Shown: piece by piece, positions 9,109 to 18,601 of the stretch
How the letters are laid out: the number at the start of each line of letters is the position of its first letter
How positions within the stretch are numbered: the stretch's first letter is position 1
DNA from: JACDAL01 sp963849115
Lineage (GTDB): Bacteria > Actinomycetota > CADDZG01 > WHSQ01
Assembly (NCBI GenBank): GCA_963849115.1
Contig: CAWKGK010000002.1
Location: 186,001-250,000, forward strand
Length of the DNA: 64,000 bases
Direction of reading: 5' to 3'
The notes under the pieces: generated by a model
The model's database searches: none
Seen by the model: the letters and a program-made list of their open reading frames with translations, nothing else
Told to the model about the DNA's origin: nothing
Made by a program: the position numbers and the translations under genes

Positions 9109-10635
9109 GTGACGTCGGCGGTCGAGCTCCGGGGGATCGTCAAGCGGTTCCCCGGAGTCGTCGCCAACTCGGACATCGATCTCGAGCTTCGCCCCGGAAA
9201 GGTACACGCCCTATTGGGAGAGAACGGGGCCGGCAAGAGCACATTGATGAGCGTGCTCGCCGGTATCTACCAACCCGACGCGGGCAGCATATTGATCAAC
9301 GGCGATCCGGTCGTCCTGCGCTCACCGCGCGATGCGATCGAGGCCGGCATCGCCATGGTCCACCAGCATTTCCGGCTCGTGAAAACCTTCACGGTGGCGG
9401 AGAACGTCCTGCTGGGAGCTCGCACGAGCTGGCGCTTGTCGCCCAGCAGGCTGGAGGCCGAGGTAGCCGACCTGGCGCGGAAGGCAGGGCTCAAGGCATC
9501 TCCTTCGGCAAGGATCTGGCAGCTCTCGGTGGGCGAGCAGCAGCGAGTCGAGATTCTCAAGGCCCTCTACCGAAAGGCCAGGGTGCTGATTCTCGACGAG
9601 CCGACCGCGGTCCTCACCCCGCAGGAGGCAGAGGCCCTGTTCGTGACGCTGCGCGCCATGGCGGCCGAGGGCAAGACCGTGGTCTTCGTCAGCCACAAGC
9701 TTTCGGAGGTCATGTCCGTATCCGATCGCATCACCGTCCTCAGGGGAGGCAAGCACGTGGCCACTCTGGAAACGGCTGCGACGGACCCGAACCGGCTTGC
9801 GCACCTGATGGTGGGCCGCGATATCGCTTTCGACACGGTGCGGGCTCCAATCGAGGCCGGCCAAGAAGTGTTGCGGGTGTTTGACCTCCATGCGCTGTCC
9901 GATCTGGGTCTTCCCGCGGTGCGGGGAGCGTCGGTGACCGTGCACGAGGGAGAGATTCTCGGCCTCGCGGGGGTGGCCGGCAACGGCCAGCGCGAGCTCG
10001 CCGAGGCGCTCGCGGGAACGCGGCCCCCAACGGGTGGGCGCATCGAGTTATGCGGGGTGGACCTGACCCGCGCCTCGGCTCGTAGCCGGATCGAGGCCGG
10101 GCTTGCCTACGTTCCCGAAGACCGCCTCGGAACCGGGCTCGTGGGCTCGATGGATGCGACGGCCAACATCATGCTCAAGAGCCTTCCGCAGCACCGGCGG
10201 GGCCCACTGCTCGACTATCGTTCGGCGGCGCGTCGGACCAGGGAGCTCGTCGAGCAATTCGGCATCAAGATGACCTCCCTCGACGCCCCCGTGGGCCTCA
10301 TGAGCGGGGGCAACCTCCAGAAGCTCCTTTTGGCGCGCGAACTGTCCTCCTCACCACGAGTCATGATTGCCGCCCATCCGAGCGCCGGCTTGGACGTAGG
10401 CGCCACCGAGGCGGTCCACGAGCTCCTTCGCGAGCAACGGGAAAGGGGTGTGGGCATCCTGCTCATCTCCGAGGACCTCGATGAGCTCTTGATGTTGTCC
10501 GACCGCATCGCGGTGATGTACGAGGGCGAGATCGTCGGAGAAGTGGCGTCGGAAATGGCCGACCTCGAGCGCATCGGACTGCTCATGGGCGGCAAGGAGG
10601 CTGATGGGCCTGTCGCCGCCGGTGGTGCGGGATGA
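9109..10635 (+). CDS. ABC transporter ATP-binding protein, two fused ATPase domains (BMP-type uptake)
   Basis: A 508-aa ATPase that powers the neighbouring permeases. Domain one (about 5-235) has Walker A GENGAGKST (37-45), signature LSVGEQQR and Walker B ILDEP. Domain two (about 255-495) lacks a classical Walker A (GVAGNGQRE), as is usual in the RbsA/YufO group, but has signature LMSGGNLQK. The second Walker B region reads IAAHPSAGLDVGA, with His where Gln or Glu is usual. Start is GTG 36 bp after the lipoprotein gene; its TGA overlaps the next ATG by four bases. Confidence 0.92.
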   Translation: MTSAVELRGIVKRFPGVVANSDIDLELRPGKVHALLGENGAGKSTLMSVLAGIYQPDAGSILINGDPVVLRSPRDAIEAGIAMVHQHFRLVKTFTVAENVLLGARTSWRLSPSRLEAEVADLARKAGLKASPSARIWQLSVGEQQRVEILKALYRKARVLILDEPTAVLTPQEAEALFVTLRAMAAEGKTVVFVSHKLSEVMSVSDRITVLRGGKHVATLETAATDPNRLAHLMVGRDIAFDTVRAPIEAGQEVLRVFDLHALSDLGLPAVRGASVTVHEGEILGLAGVAGNGQRELAEALAGTRPPTGGRIELCGVDLTRASARSRIEAGLAYVPEDRLGTGLVGSMDATANIMLKSLPQHRRGPLLDYRSAARRTRELVEQFGIKMTSLDAPVGLMSGGNLQKLLLARELSSSPRVMIAAHPSAGLDVGATEAVHELLREQRERGVGILLISEDLDELLMLSDRIAVMYEGEIVGEVASEMADLERIGLLMGGKEADGPVAAGGAG

Positions 10636-11774
10636 AAACGCGCGGCGGTGTGCGCCTCCGGCTCGTGCGGAGGCTGCTGCCGTCCCGGCGCGTTCGCGTG
10701 GCGGTTCGCCTGATCGCCCTGCTCGGTGCGTTCGCCGTTACGGGCATCTTCCTGCAGGCGACCGGGCGGGGAGCCGGGCCGGTCTACCGTGCGATGTGGA
10801 CGGGGTCGTTCGGCTCCCCCTACGGTCAAGCGCAGACCATCCTCGCCGCCATCCCCCTCATATTCACTGCGCTTGCGGTGGCGGTCGCCTTTCGCATGCT
10901 GCTGTGGAACATCGGGGCCGAGGGACAGTTCTACCTCGGCGCCTTCGGAGCCACCGCTGTCGCCTACGCCGCTCCCGACTGGCCGCGATGGGTTCTGCTG
11001 GCCGCGATGGTCGTCGGCGGGCTGATCGGTGGGGCGCTGTGGGGCCTGGTCCCCGGTGCGTTGCGCGCCTTCTTCGGCACGAACGAGATCGTGCCGACCC
11101 TGCTGCTGAACTACGTCGCGATCTTGCTCGTCGACTACATGGTCAACGGGCCCTGGACCGATCCTGCAACCCTGGGTTTCCCTTTGGGAAAACCCTTCTC
11201 CGAATCCGCCATCCTGCCGCTGGTCGGCAACACCGCCATTCATGCGGGGCTCTACCTGGCCCTAGCTGCGGCCCTTGTCGTGTCGCTGATCCTCAGCAGG
11301 ACCGCATGGGGTTACAAGATCGAAGTCATCGGCTCCAATGCCCGCGCGGCCTCCTACGCAGGTTTCTCGATTCCGAGAAATGTGGTCGCGGTCATGCTGC
11401 TGTCGGGGGCACTCGCCGGCCTCGGGGGCATGGTCGAGGTGTCCGGGGTCGTGCACAAGATCCAGGCCAACATCTCACCGGGCTTCGGCTACACGGGGAT
11501 CATCGTCGCAACCCTGGCCCGCTTCTCGCCGCTCTTCATCGTGCCGATGGCGGTGTTGTTCGGCGCCCTGGTCGTAGCGGGCGTCGAACTGCAGACGTTG
11601 GGCTTGCCCTCGGACATCGTGCTGATGCTCCAGGGCGTGATTCTGTTCTTCGCCCTTGCCGGGGAGCTGTTCGTCAACTATCGCCTGGTGTGGCGAGCGG
11701 GCGCCGTAAGCAATCGGTCCTCCACCCCTGCGTCGGCCTCCGACTCGGCTCCCGATCTGGAACCGGCCGGATGA
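10632..11774 (+). CDS. ABC transporter permease (BMP-type uptake), first subunit
   Basis: A 380-aa inner-membrane permease of the BPD_transp_2 family, with about nine to ten hydrophobic segments after a basic N-terminus. The family signature is visible as LWNIGAEGQFYLGAFGA and the coupling region GSNARAASYAGF. The ATGA overlap with the ATPase gene implies coupled translation. The last 30 residues are a polar Ser/Asp/Pro tail. It pairs with the next gene to form the heterodimeric channel. Confidence 0.92.
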   Translation: MKTRGGVRLRLVRRLLPSRRVRVAVRLIALLGAFAVTGIFLQATGRGAGPVYRAMWTGSFGSPYGQAQTILAAIPLIFTALAVAVAFRMLLWNIGAEGQFYLGAFGATAVAYAAPDWPRWVLLAAMVVGGLIGGALWGLVPGALRAFFGTNEIVPTLLLNYVAILLVDYMVNGPWTDPATLGFPLGKPFSESAILPLVGNTAIHAGLYLALAAALVVSLILSRTAWGYKIEVIGSNARAASYAGFSIPRNVVAVMLLSGALAGLGGMVEVSGVVHKIQANISPGFGYTGIIVATLARFSPLFIVPMAVLFGALVVAGVELQTLGLPSDIVLMLQGVILFFALAGELFVNYRLVWRAGAVSNRSSTPASASDSAPDLEPAG

Positions 11775-11790
11775 ACAGGGAGGAGGAGGG

Positions 11791-12723
11791 ATAAGCACAG
11801 AGCTCATCATCACGATCTTCGTCGCCGGGATCGCCGCCGGCACGACGCTGGTTTTCGCCGCCGTCGGCGAGATCATCGCCGAACGATCCGGCGTGCTGAA
11901 CCTGGGAGTCGAGGGAATGATGCTGGCAGGGGCCGTGACCGGCTTCCTCGTCAACCGGCAGGTGCATGCGCCGTGGCTGGGGGTTGCTGCCGGGATCTCT
12001 GCGGGGGCCGCGCTGGCCCTGCTGCTGGCCGTCCTCGTCGTGAGCTTCAAAGCCAACCAGGTCGTCACCGGCTTGGCCCTGGTCATCTTCGCGATCGGGA
12101 TGACCGGCTATCTCGGCGAGAGCGTAGTGGGCGTTCCACCTCCGGTGACCTTCGAGCGGATCGCGCTTCCCGGGCTCTCGGACATACCCGTTGTGGGCCG
12201 CATCTTCTTTACTCAGGATGCCCTCGTCTATCTGTCTTATGTGCTGGTTCCCGCCACCTGGTGGATCCTGTTCCGCACCCGGACGGGCCTCAACCTGCGC
12301 AGCGTCGGCGAGTCCCCGGAGTCGGCCGATGCGGCCGGGCTCTCTGTTACCCGCACTCGGTACGCCGCGGTAGTTGTCGGGGGCGCGTTTGCAGGGCTGG
12401 CTGGGGCCTACCTGTCGCTGGCGCGGGCCCCCAGCTGGGTGCCGAACATGACCGCCGGGCGCGGCTGGATCGCCATAGCCCTGGTGATCTTCGCCACCTG
12501 GTCGCCGCTGAGGGCGGCGCTCGGCGGCTACCTCTTCGGCAGCGTCGAGGCACTCGGCTTTCGGCTCCAGACGGTGGGCCTCGAGGTAAGCACTTTCTTC
12601 ATCGCGATGATGCCCTACCTCTTCACGATCGTCGTCTTGGTCCTGATCTCGAGAGGCAGCGTGCAACGGCGCCTGGCTGCGCCCTCGGCCCTGGGCATCG
12701 CCTACTTGAGAGAGGAACGCTAA
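11791..12723 (+). CDS. ABC transporter permease (BMP-type uptake), second subunit; start codon non-canonical or mutated
   Basis: The second BPD_transp_2 permease, with the signature RSGVLNLGVEGMMLAGA and coupling region GESPESADAAGLSV. Family members begin before a first helix, here LIITIFVAGIAAGTTLVF. In this frame no ATG, GTG or TTG exists upstream of GTG 11893, which would cut off that helix. A strong AGGAGGAGG at 11781-11789 is followed at 11791 by ATA AGC, exactly where the family start should lie. I therefore place the start at ATA 11791. It could be a rare start codon, or an ATG or GTG altered by mutation or sequence error. The protein from 11791 is 310 aa. Confidence 0.8.
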   Translation: MSTELIITIFVAGIAAGTTLVFAAVGEIIAERSGVLNLGVEGMMLAGAVTGFLVNRQVHAPWLGVAAGISAGAALALLLAVLVVSFKANQVVTGLALVIFAIGMTGYLGESVVGVPPPVTFERIALPGLSDIPVVGRIFFTQDALVYLSYVLVPATWWILFRTRTGLNLRSVGESPESADAAGLSVTRTRYAAVVVGGAFAGLAGAYLSLARAPSWVPNMTAGRGWIAIALVIFATWSPLRAALGGYLFGSVEALGFRLQTVGLEVSTFFIAMMPYLFTIVVLVLISRGSVQRRLAAPSALGIAYLREER

Positions 12724-12750
12724 GCCCCCCGGAGCATGGCAGCCAAGTCC

Positions 12751-13860
12751 TCAGGAGATCGGCTGCAGACCCTCCTGCTTCAGCGCGATCTGGAAGTCGT
12801 GCGAGCTCGTCGCCGCGGCCATGGCGTCGTCGAGGGCGACCAGGCCTGAGCGATAGAGGTTCAGAAGGGCCTGATCGAACGTCTGCATTCCGTAGAAACC
12901 CGACTCGGCCACGATGTCATGGATCAGGTGAGTCTGCTCGGGGTTCAGCACGAGGTCTCTGATGCGGCCGTTTGCCACCAACACCTCCACCGCGGGAACC
13001 AGGCCCCGGCCGTCCGCGCGCGCCACCAAACGTTGGGACACGATCCCGCGCAGCGATGCGGCCAGAGACACCCGCACCTGCTTGTGCTGGTGGGGCGGAA
13101 AGAAGTCGATGACGCGGTTGACGGTTTCCGAAACGTCGGTGGTGTGAAGGGTCGAGATCACGAGGTGGCCGGTTTCCGCCGCCTGCAGAGCGGCGGTGAC
13201 CGTTTCGGGGTCGCGAATCTCTCCCACGAAGATGACGTCCGGGTCCTGGCGCATAGCGACGCGCATGGCCGCGGCGAAGTCCAGGGTGTCGTGCCCGATC
13301 TCGCGCTGGTTGACTATCGAAAGGCGATCGGGATGGAGGATCTCGATGGGATCTTCGATCGTCAGGATGTGGCAGGAGCGCGACCCGTTGATGTGGTTGA
13401 TCATGGCGGCTGTGGTCGTGGTCTTTCCCGAAGAGGTGGGGCCGGTGACCAGGACCAGCCCGCGTTGCTCGTTCGCCAGAGACTTGACTACCGGCGGCAG
13501 TCCCAAGGTCTCGAAGGCGGGGCTTCCGGGCAGCACCCGGCGGACCGCTATCGACATACTGCCCCGCTGAGAGAAGACGTTGATGCGAAAGCGACCGAGG
13601 CCCCGCTCAGAAAATGCAAAGTCCACTTCGCCGCGCTCCTTGAAGATGCTGGCCTGTTCGCCGGACATCAGCTCCATGGCCGTCCGCTCGCAATCGGCCG
13701 CGCTGAGAGAGGGGAAGTGGGACTTGGTGAGGCTCCCGCTCTCTCGGATGTAAGGAGGACCCCCCGCCTTGACGTGTAGGTCCGAGGCCTTTCGATCCAC
13801 CAAGAGGCGGAGATAGTCGCGAATGTCTACCTTGCTTGTCGCGGATTCGCTCTCAGACAC
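12751..13860 (-). CDS. pilT: PilT-type ATPase (type IV pilus retraction/secretion ATPase)
   Basis: A 369-aa hexameric secretion ATPase that in pilus systems drives pilin disassembly and retraction. Seen: N-terminal PAS-like segment LRLLVDRKASDLHVKAG, Walker A GPTSSGKTT (140-148), Asp box IEDPIEILH, Walker B VIFVGEIRDPET and the His box GHLVISTLHTTD. These are PilT-type, not PilB-type. No pilB, pilC, pilM or pilin gene lies nearby, so it is an orphan here. Other pilus genes may be elsewhere in the genome. Confidence 0.9.
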   Translation of the reverse strand: MSESESATSKVDIRDYLRLLVDRKASDLHVKAGGPPYIRESGSLTKSHFPSLSAADCERTAMELMSGEQASIFKERGEVDFAFSERGLGRFRINVFSQRGSMSIAVRRVLPGSPAFETLGLPPVVKSLANEQRGLVLVTGPTSSGKTTTTAAMINHINGSRSCHILTIEDPIEILHPDRLSIVNQREIGHDTLDFAAAMRVAMRQDPDVIFVGEIRDPETVTAALQAAETGHLVISTLHTTDVSETVNRVIDFFPPHQHKQVRVSLAASLRGIVSQRLVARADGRGLVPAVEVLVANGRIRDLVLNPEQTHLIHDIVAESGFYGMQTFDQALLNLYRSGLVALDDAMAAATSSHDFQIALKQEGLQPIS

Positions 13861-14031
13861 GTCGCTGCCTCTTTCTCAGAAGTGATCCACCGGCTTCCGT
13901 AGCATCGGCATACAGCTCCGGCAGTTGAGCGACAGGCAGGAGCCAGAGACAAACCGGGCGATTCGCGTTTCCTGCACGGCGGGGAGGGTATTAACAGGTA
14001 ATCGAACCAAGCGAAGCAACTGGAGGAAGTC

Positions 14032-14223
14032 ATGGTGACCAATCAGAAGATGAGCAGAGCCGAGGCGGGTCGTAAGGGGGGCCGCTCGACCAAGGCTCGG
14101 TACGGTGGCGAGCACTTCGGCCGTATAGGCCGAATCGGAGGCAAGAAGGGCGGAGAGACCACCAAGAGCCGGTATGGCTCCGAGTTCTACCAGAAAATAG
14201 GAAAAATCGGGGGTTCAAAGTAG
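14032..14223 (+). CDS. KGG-repeat small protein (general-stress YciG-like)
   Basis: A 63-aa, very basic Gly/Lys/Arg-rich protein built of two copies of a KGG motif: EAGRKGGRSTKARYGGEHF then GGKKGGETTKSRYGSEFY, each followed by IGxIGG. This is the pattern of the stress-induced KGG family (YciG, con-10 like). The molecular role is unresolved; a DNA- or membrane-binding disordered protein in stress or desiccation is the usual suggestion. ATG 14032 has a good site, GGAGGAAG, six bases upstream. It is monocistronic between pilT (divergent) and the DUF6049 gene. Confidence 0.85.
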   Translation: MVTNQKMSRAEAGRKGGRSTKARYGGEHFGRIGRIGGKKGGETTKSRYGSEFYQKIGKIGGSK

Positions 14224-14318
14224 CCTCCTTCTGACCGGGTACCTGCGGTTATCCGCGGGCCGGGTCGAACCCTGGGTGGGCATCACGGCGGGCGTGGGCG
14301 ACAACGGGCTCGGGCAAG

Positions 14319-16466
14319 TTGCCTATGCTCTGCCCCGTGATCCCGGCCCGCTCTCTGACATCGCTTGCACTGATAGCAGGGATGGTGTCGACGATGTCCG
14401 GGGTTCTTGCCTCTCCTGCCGCCGCCTCACAGGGCGCGGGCGACGCAGTGGAGGTGCGCGTCAAGGCCATGCCGGTATGGCACCAGCCCGCCGACCGGCT
14501 CGACATCGAGGTAGTGGTCACCAACCGCTCGACTGACCCGGTTCGCAACTTCCGGCTTGTCGTGGGGGTCGAAGACCGGGTGACCAGCCGCACGGCTCTT
14601 CATGAGAGCTTCAGTGAGCCCTCCGATTTCCAACCGAGCTCCTTCCCTCAGGATATCCCTGGGAGCCTGGCTCCAGGCCAGTCGCGCACGGTGCTTATCG
14701 GGGCTCGCGCCGAGGAGCTGGCCCTTCTCGAGGAGTCCTCCGATGCGGGCGTCTATCCCCTCACGATCACGGCCCAAGACCGCTCTACGTTCGAATTGCT
14801 GGGCCGCCTATCCGTCCCCCTGATCTTCTATCCCCAAAAGCCGGAGCAAAGTCTGAAACTCGCTCTCGTGGTGCCCTTGAACGAGGTGGCAACAGTTGAT
14901 GAGAGTGGAAAGTTCATAACCTCGGCCCAATCAGGGCGGCCACCGCTGGAAGCTGCGCTGGCCCCTCAAGGGTGGCTTTCCGGAATGATGGAGGCCCTGG
15001 GTGCGGCGAGGGCGGCCGGGCTCGACGTCACCGTGGCCCCCACTCCGCGACTGCTCGAGGAAGTGGCCGCACTGGGGGACGGCTACCAGGATGATGAGGG
15101 CGTGCGGGGCGACGGTTCCGGGGCGCAGGCAGCGGCGCGCACCCTGCTGCGTTCTCTGCGGGAGCTATTGGGGAGACCAGGAATACAACGCCTGCTGGTG
15201 CCCTACTCGTGGCCGGACCTTCCGACGCTGACCCGCGCCTATGGAAACTCAGGCGAGGAACAGATCAACCGTCAGATTGTGGTAGGGCGGGCGGCGCTGA
15301 GTCGCACAGTGGGCCGAAGCTTCAATCGGTCATGGCTCTTGGTACCGGCCGGCCGACTCGATGCTGCCACCGCCGAGACCCTCAGCTTGGGTGGAACCCG
15401 CCACCTGGTCGCCTCCCAGGACTCGTTCACGGACGCTTCCATCGATCCCGAGTCGTCGGGGTGCCCGGAACCGTCGGCCAGCTTCACTTGTCCGGTGAGC
15501 ATCGCGACCGACGCCGCTCGGATGACCGGTTACCTCTCCGATTCCGACCTTCAGGAAAGGCTGGCCGAGATCGCCGCTCCGGGACGGGATCGACTCGATC
15601 TTCAGCGCTTCTTCGCCGAAACCTCCCAGATAAGAGAAGAGGCGCCGGGCCTCTCCGACCGGGTGGTACAGGCGACCCTTCCGTCTCTCTGGCATCCACG
15701 CCCGGTGGTGGCGCGTTTGCTCCTCTACTCACTGGCTCGAGCGCCCTGGATAGAGACGGTCACCTTGGAGAAGGGGCTAAGGCTGGCCGAGAACCGCAGA
15801 ACGAAGGCTCTGGTAAAGCGGGCCGAGCGAGGCGCGGACGAGCCGGCCAGCAACTACTGGGCCGGAGTACGCAATGCACAGGAACTCACCGACCACTTCG
15901 CATCGTTGTCGCCGCCGAAGGATCTGCGGCAACGTCTTCAGAAGGCTGTTCTGGTCGCCCAGAGCAGGTCCTGGTGGGTGAAGGCCGGAGCACAGGAGTT
16001 GAGCGGTGAGAGCTACGTCTCCGACACCACCGCCACCATTCAGAACGAGCTTGCAAAGATCGGCTTCATCGGAAAGGACGAGATCATCATGACCTCGAGA
16101 GAAGCCCCCATCCAGCTCGTGCTGTCGAACGACACCAACTATCCTGTGAGGCTGACGATCGATCTGTTGTCCGACCGGCTCGTATTCAAAGCGCGCCGCA
16201 TCACCAAGACGGTCGCTCCCGGCACCCGCCAGCTCGAGATCAGCGCCATCAGCGAGACCAGCGGCGCCTTTCCGCTGGTTGCACGAATCGTGACCCCAGA
16301 GGGTTATTCCATCGCCGAAAAGCGCGTCACGGTTCGATCTACCGAGCTCAACGTGATCGCCGTGGGAATTACCGTCGGAGCCCTGCTGTTTCTCATCGTC
16401 TTCTACACCGTGCGTGCATTGAGACCTTCAAGGGAGAGCGAGCCCGCCCCAGCCCCGAACTCTTGA
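14319..16466 (+). CDS. DUF6049 family secreted/membrane protein
   Basis: A 715-aa protein with an N-terminal signal sequence ending near SPAAASQG, a long extracytoplasmic region, a membrane segment near the C-terminus (VIAVGITVGALLFLIVFYTV) and a short basic cytoplasmic tail. It occupies the place of Rv3909 immediately upstream of the MurJ gene. Function is unknown; the position suggests a role at the cell envelope with MurJ. Start is uncertain: TTG 14319, ATG 14325 and GTG 14337 all keep the signal peptide, and none has a strong ribosome site. Its TGA overlaps the TTG of murJ. Confidence 0.82.
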   Translation: MPMLCPVIPARSLTSLALIAGMVSTMSGVLASPAAASQGAGDAVEVRVKAMPVWHQPADRLDIEVVVTNRSTDPVRNFRLVVGVEDRVTSRTALHESFSEPSDFQPSSFPQDIPGSLAPGQSRTVLIGARAEELALLEESSDAGVYPLTITAQDRSTFELLGRLSVPLIFYPQKPEQSLKLALVVPLNEVATVDESGKFITSAQSGRPPLEAALAPQGWLSGMMEALGAARAAGLDVTVAPTPRLLEEVAALGDGYQDDEGVRGDGSGAQAAARTLLRSLRELLGRPGIQRLLVPYSWPDLPTLTRAYGNSGEEQINRQIVVGRAALSRTVGRSFNRSWLLVPAGRLDAATAETLSLGGTRHLVASQDSFTDASIDPESSGCPEPSASFTCPVSIATDAARMTGYLSDSDLQERLAEIAAPGRDRLDLQRFFAETSQIREEAPGLSDRVVQATLPSLWHPRPVVARLLLYSLARAPWIETVTLEKGLRLAENRRTKALVKRAERGADEPASNYWAGVRNAQELTDHFASLSPPKDLRQRLQKAVLVAQSRSWWVKAGAQELSGESYVSDTTATIQNELAKIGFIGKDEIIMTSREAPIQLVLSNDTNYPVRLTIDLLSDRLVFKARRITKTVAPGTRQLEISAISETSGAFPLVARIVTPEGYSIAEKRVTVRSTELNVIAVGITVGALLFLIVFYTVRALRPSRESEPAPAPNS

Positions 16467-18076
16467 GCCGCCTCGCACGCGCCACGGCGACCATGTCGGT
16501 CGGCACCGTCCTGTCGCGCGCCACCGGCCTGCTGCGTCTCATCGCGATCACCGCGGCGTTGGGAATCGTCGAGCCGGGAAGTATCGCGGACACCTATAAC
16601 TACGCCAACACCGCCCCAAACATCATCTATGAGCTCGTGCTCGGAGGTGTACTTACTTCAGTCTTCGTCCCGGTGTTCGTGGAGCTGCTCAACAAGGAGG
16701 GCAATGAACGGGCCTGGCAGATCGCCAGTGCGATCATCAACGTCTCGCTCGTTGCACTCACCGCGGTAGTGATCGTGGGAGTCCTCGCTGCACCCTACAT
16801 AGCCGACTTCTATGCCGTCGACGTCGAAGGCAGCGCACGAGCAGCCAGGCAGCAAGAGGCAATGACCCTGCTGCTTCGTCTGTTCATTCCTCAGATCATC
16901 TTCTATGGACTGGCCGCGATCTCGGCCGGGTTTCTCAACGCCCACAAGCGCTTCGGCGCTCCCATGTACACGCCGGTACTGAACAACCTTGCGGTCATCG
17001 TGGTCTTTCTCTCCTTTCGCGCCGCGTACGGCACCGTCACCCTCGATCAGGTCTCGAACGCCCAGCTATGGCTCATCGGTGCCGGGACCACCGGCGGAGT
17101 CGCCCTCATGGCTCTCGCACAGCTACCCTTTCTCCGCGGACTCGGGCGCTACCAGCTCACGATGTCGATCCGAAATCCTTCGGTCACCAAGCTCGCTCGC
17201 CTATCTGTCTGGGTAATCGGTTATGTGGTGGTCAATCAGATCGGGTATCTGATTGTGCAGCGGTTGGCCACCGCCGAGCCGGGCTCATACTCTGCCTACG
17301 TCGCGGCATTCACCTTCTTCATGCTTCCGCATGGACTTTTCGCCGTCTCCATAATTACCGCGTTGCTGCCGGGAATGAGCGAAGCCGCGGTCAGAGAGAG
17401 CTGGGATTCGTTTCGTCAGCAGCTCTCGACCGGGATCCGTAGCACCATGCTGTTGGTGCTGCCCGCCGCCGTGGGCTACTTTGTGCTGGCCGAACCGATT
17501 TTGGGTCTTCTGCTGCGCAACGGGGCCGTCACCGGGTCATCGGTGGAGCTCGTCGCCGGAGTACTGCGCTTCTTCGTCCTGGGACTTGTTCCCTTCTCGC
17601 TCTTTCAGCTGTTCCTGAGAGCCTTCTACTCCCTCCACGACACCAAAAAGCCGTTTCAGATCAACTGCGTGGCAGTTGGACTCAACACGATCGTCAATGT
17701 GGTCATGTTCGTCGTGTTCGACTTCGGCGTGCGGGGGCTGGCCGCGGGCCACGCAGCCGCCTACACCTGTGGGGTCGTCCTCCAGGCCCGCTCCCTCACC
17801 CGGCGAATAGGAGGGCTCGACGGCGCCCACATCGCTCGCAGCACGGCCAAGATAGGAGCCGCCGCCGCCGGCATGGCCGCCTTTGTGTGGGGATCGTGGA
17901 CCTTGATCGAGCAGAGTTTCGACGGGCGGGGCCGCTTGCTACAGCTGGGACTGCTGCTGATTCCGGTGGTACTCGGGATCGGCTCCTATCTGAGCTTTGC
18001 CCGGTTGCTCGGGGTCGAAGAGCTCGAGCTCGTCCGGGGGGTGCTGGCGCGCCGCCGCAACCGCGTCGGGGGCTAA
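16463..18076 (+). CDS. murJ: Lipid II flippase MurJ
   Basis: Integral membrane flippase that moves lipid-linked peptidoglycan precursor to the outer face. At 537 aa it has about fourteen hydrophobic helices. Family features include SRATGLLR near the N-terminus and DTYNYANTAPN followed by ELVLGGVLTSVFVPVF. The start TTG 16463 overlaps the preceding stop (TTGA), indicating translational coupling. In M. tuberculosis the MviN protein at this locus carries a fused pseudokinase and an extracellular domain; here those functions are in a separate gene downstream. Confidence 0.93.
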   Translation: MSRLARATATMSVGTVLSRATGLLRLIAITAALGIVEPGSIADTYNYANTAPNIIYELVLGGVLTSVFVPVFVELLNKEGNERAWQIASAIINVSLVALTAVVIVGVLAAPYIADFYAVDVEGSARAARQQEAMTLLLRLFIPQIIFYGLAAISAGFLNAHKRFGAPMYTPVLNNLAVIVVFLSFRAAYGTVTLDQVSNAQLWLIGAGTTGGVALMALAQLPFLRGLGRYQLTMSIRNPSVTKLARLSVWVIGYVVVNQIGYLIVQRLATAEPGSYSAYVAAFTFFMLPHGLFAVSIITALLPGMSEAAVRESWDSFRQQLSTGIRSTMLLVLPAAVGYFVLAEPILGLLLRNGAVTGSSVELVAGVLRFFVLGLVPFSLFQLFLRAFYSLHDTKKPFQINCVAVGLNTIVNVVMFVVFDFGVRGLAAGHAAAYTCGVVLQARSLTRRIGGLDGAHIARSTAKIGAAAAGMAAFVWGSWTLIEQSFDGRGRLLQLGLLLIPVVLGIGSYLSFARLLGVEELELVRGVLARRRNRVGG

Positions 18077-18116
18077 TTTCTTAGTCGCGGCCCCGATCCG
18101 GCCGATACAGGGAACG

Positions 18117-18509
18117 ATGAGCCCACTGAGAGACGAGCGCGGAGTGATCGTCGACTGGCTGGCCCGGACCGTCCTTTTCCTGGCGCTGCTGGGCTTGATG
18201 CTGTTCGACGGTACTTCGGCCGCGGTCAACTACCTCGGCCTCCAAGGCGTGGTGGACGAAACTGCCGCCGTCGTCTCCGCCGACCTCACCGGCAGCAGCC
18301 GCCCCACCGCGACCCAGATCGCGGAGGAAGCCGCAGTTCTGGCCGAGGAGCACGGCGCTCGCCTGGTCAAGGCGGAAATAGATTCCCATGGGGTGGTACT
18401 CATCAAGATGAGGCGAACCGCCACAACGCTGTTCCTGGGACGGATCCCGGCCGCCAAGAAGTGGACGCGCGCGACCGCCTTTGCCCATTTCGACACCAAC
18501 ACGCCCTGA
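18117..18509 (+). CDS. Small single-pass membrane protein, unknown function
   Basis: A 130-aa protein starting MSPLRDERGVIVDWLAR, with one hydrophobic segment (about 16-40) and an extracytoplasmic region of about 90 residues, Ala-rich then basic. The frame is open from 17997, but the earlier part overlaps murJ in another frame and looks non-coding. ATG 18117 lies 40 bp after murJ. Topology is reminiscent of TadE-like or divisome-associated small proteins, but I recognise no family. Context suggests an envelope role. Confidence 0.65.
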   Translation: MSPLRDERGVIVDWLARTVLFLALLGLMLFDGTSAAVNYLGLQGVVDETAAVVSADLTGSSRPTATQIAEEAAVLAEEHGARLVKAEIDSHGVVLIKMRRTATTLFLGRIPAAKKWTRATAFAHFDTNTP

Positions 18510-18601
18510 CGAGGCCATGAGCGACCCACCCACATCGTTCCTAGGCCGGCGCGCCTGCGCCCAGGTGTCCTGTACCACCTCGAGCTGACTAGGCTCTTGA
18601 C

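Noticed and set aside
14224..14318. Possible tRNA (GGGTCGAACCC resembles a T-loop) after the KGG gene
   Set aside because: No acceptor stem, D-arm or anticodon arm can be paired around it.
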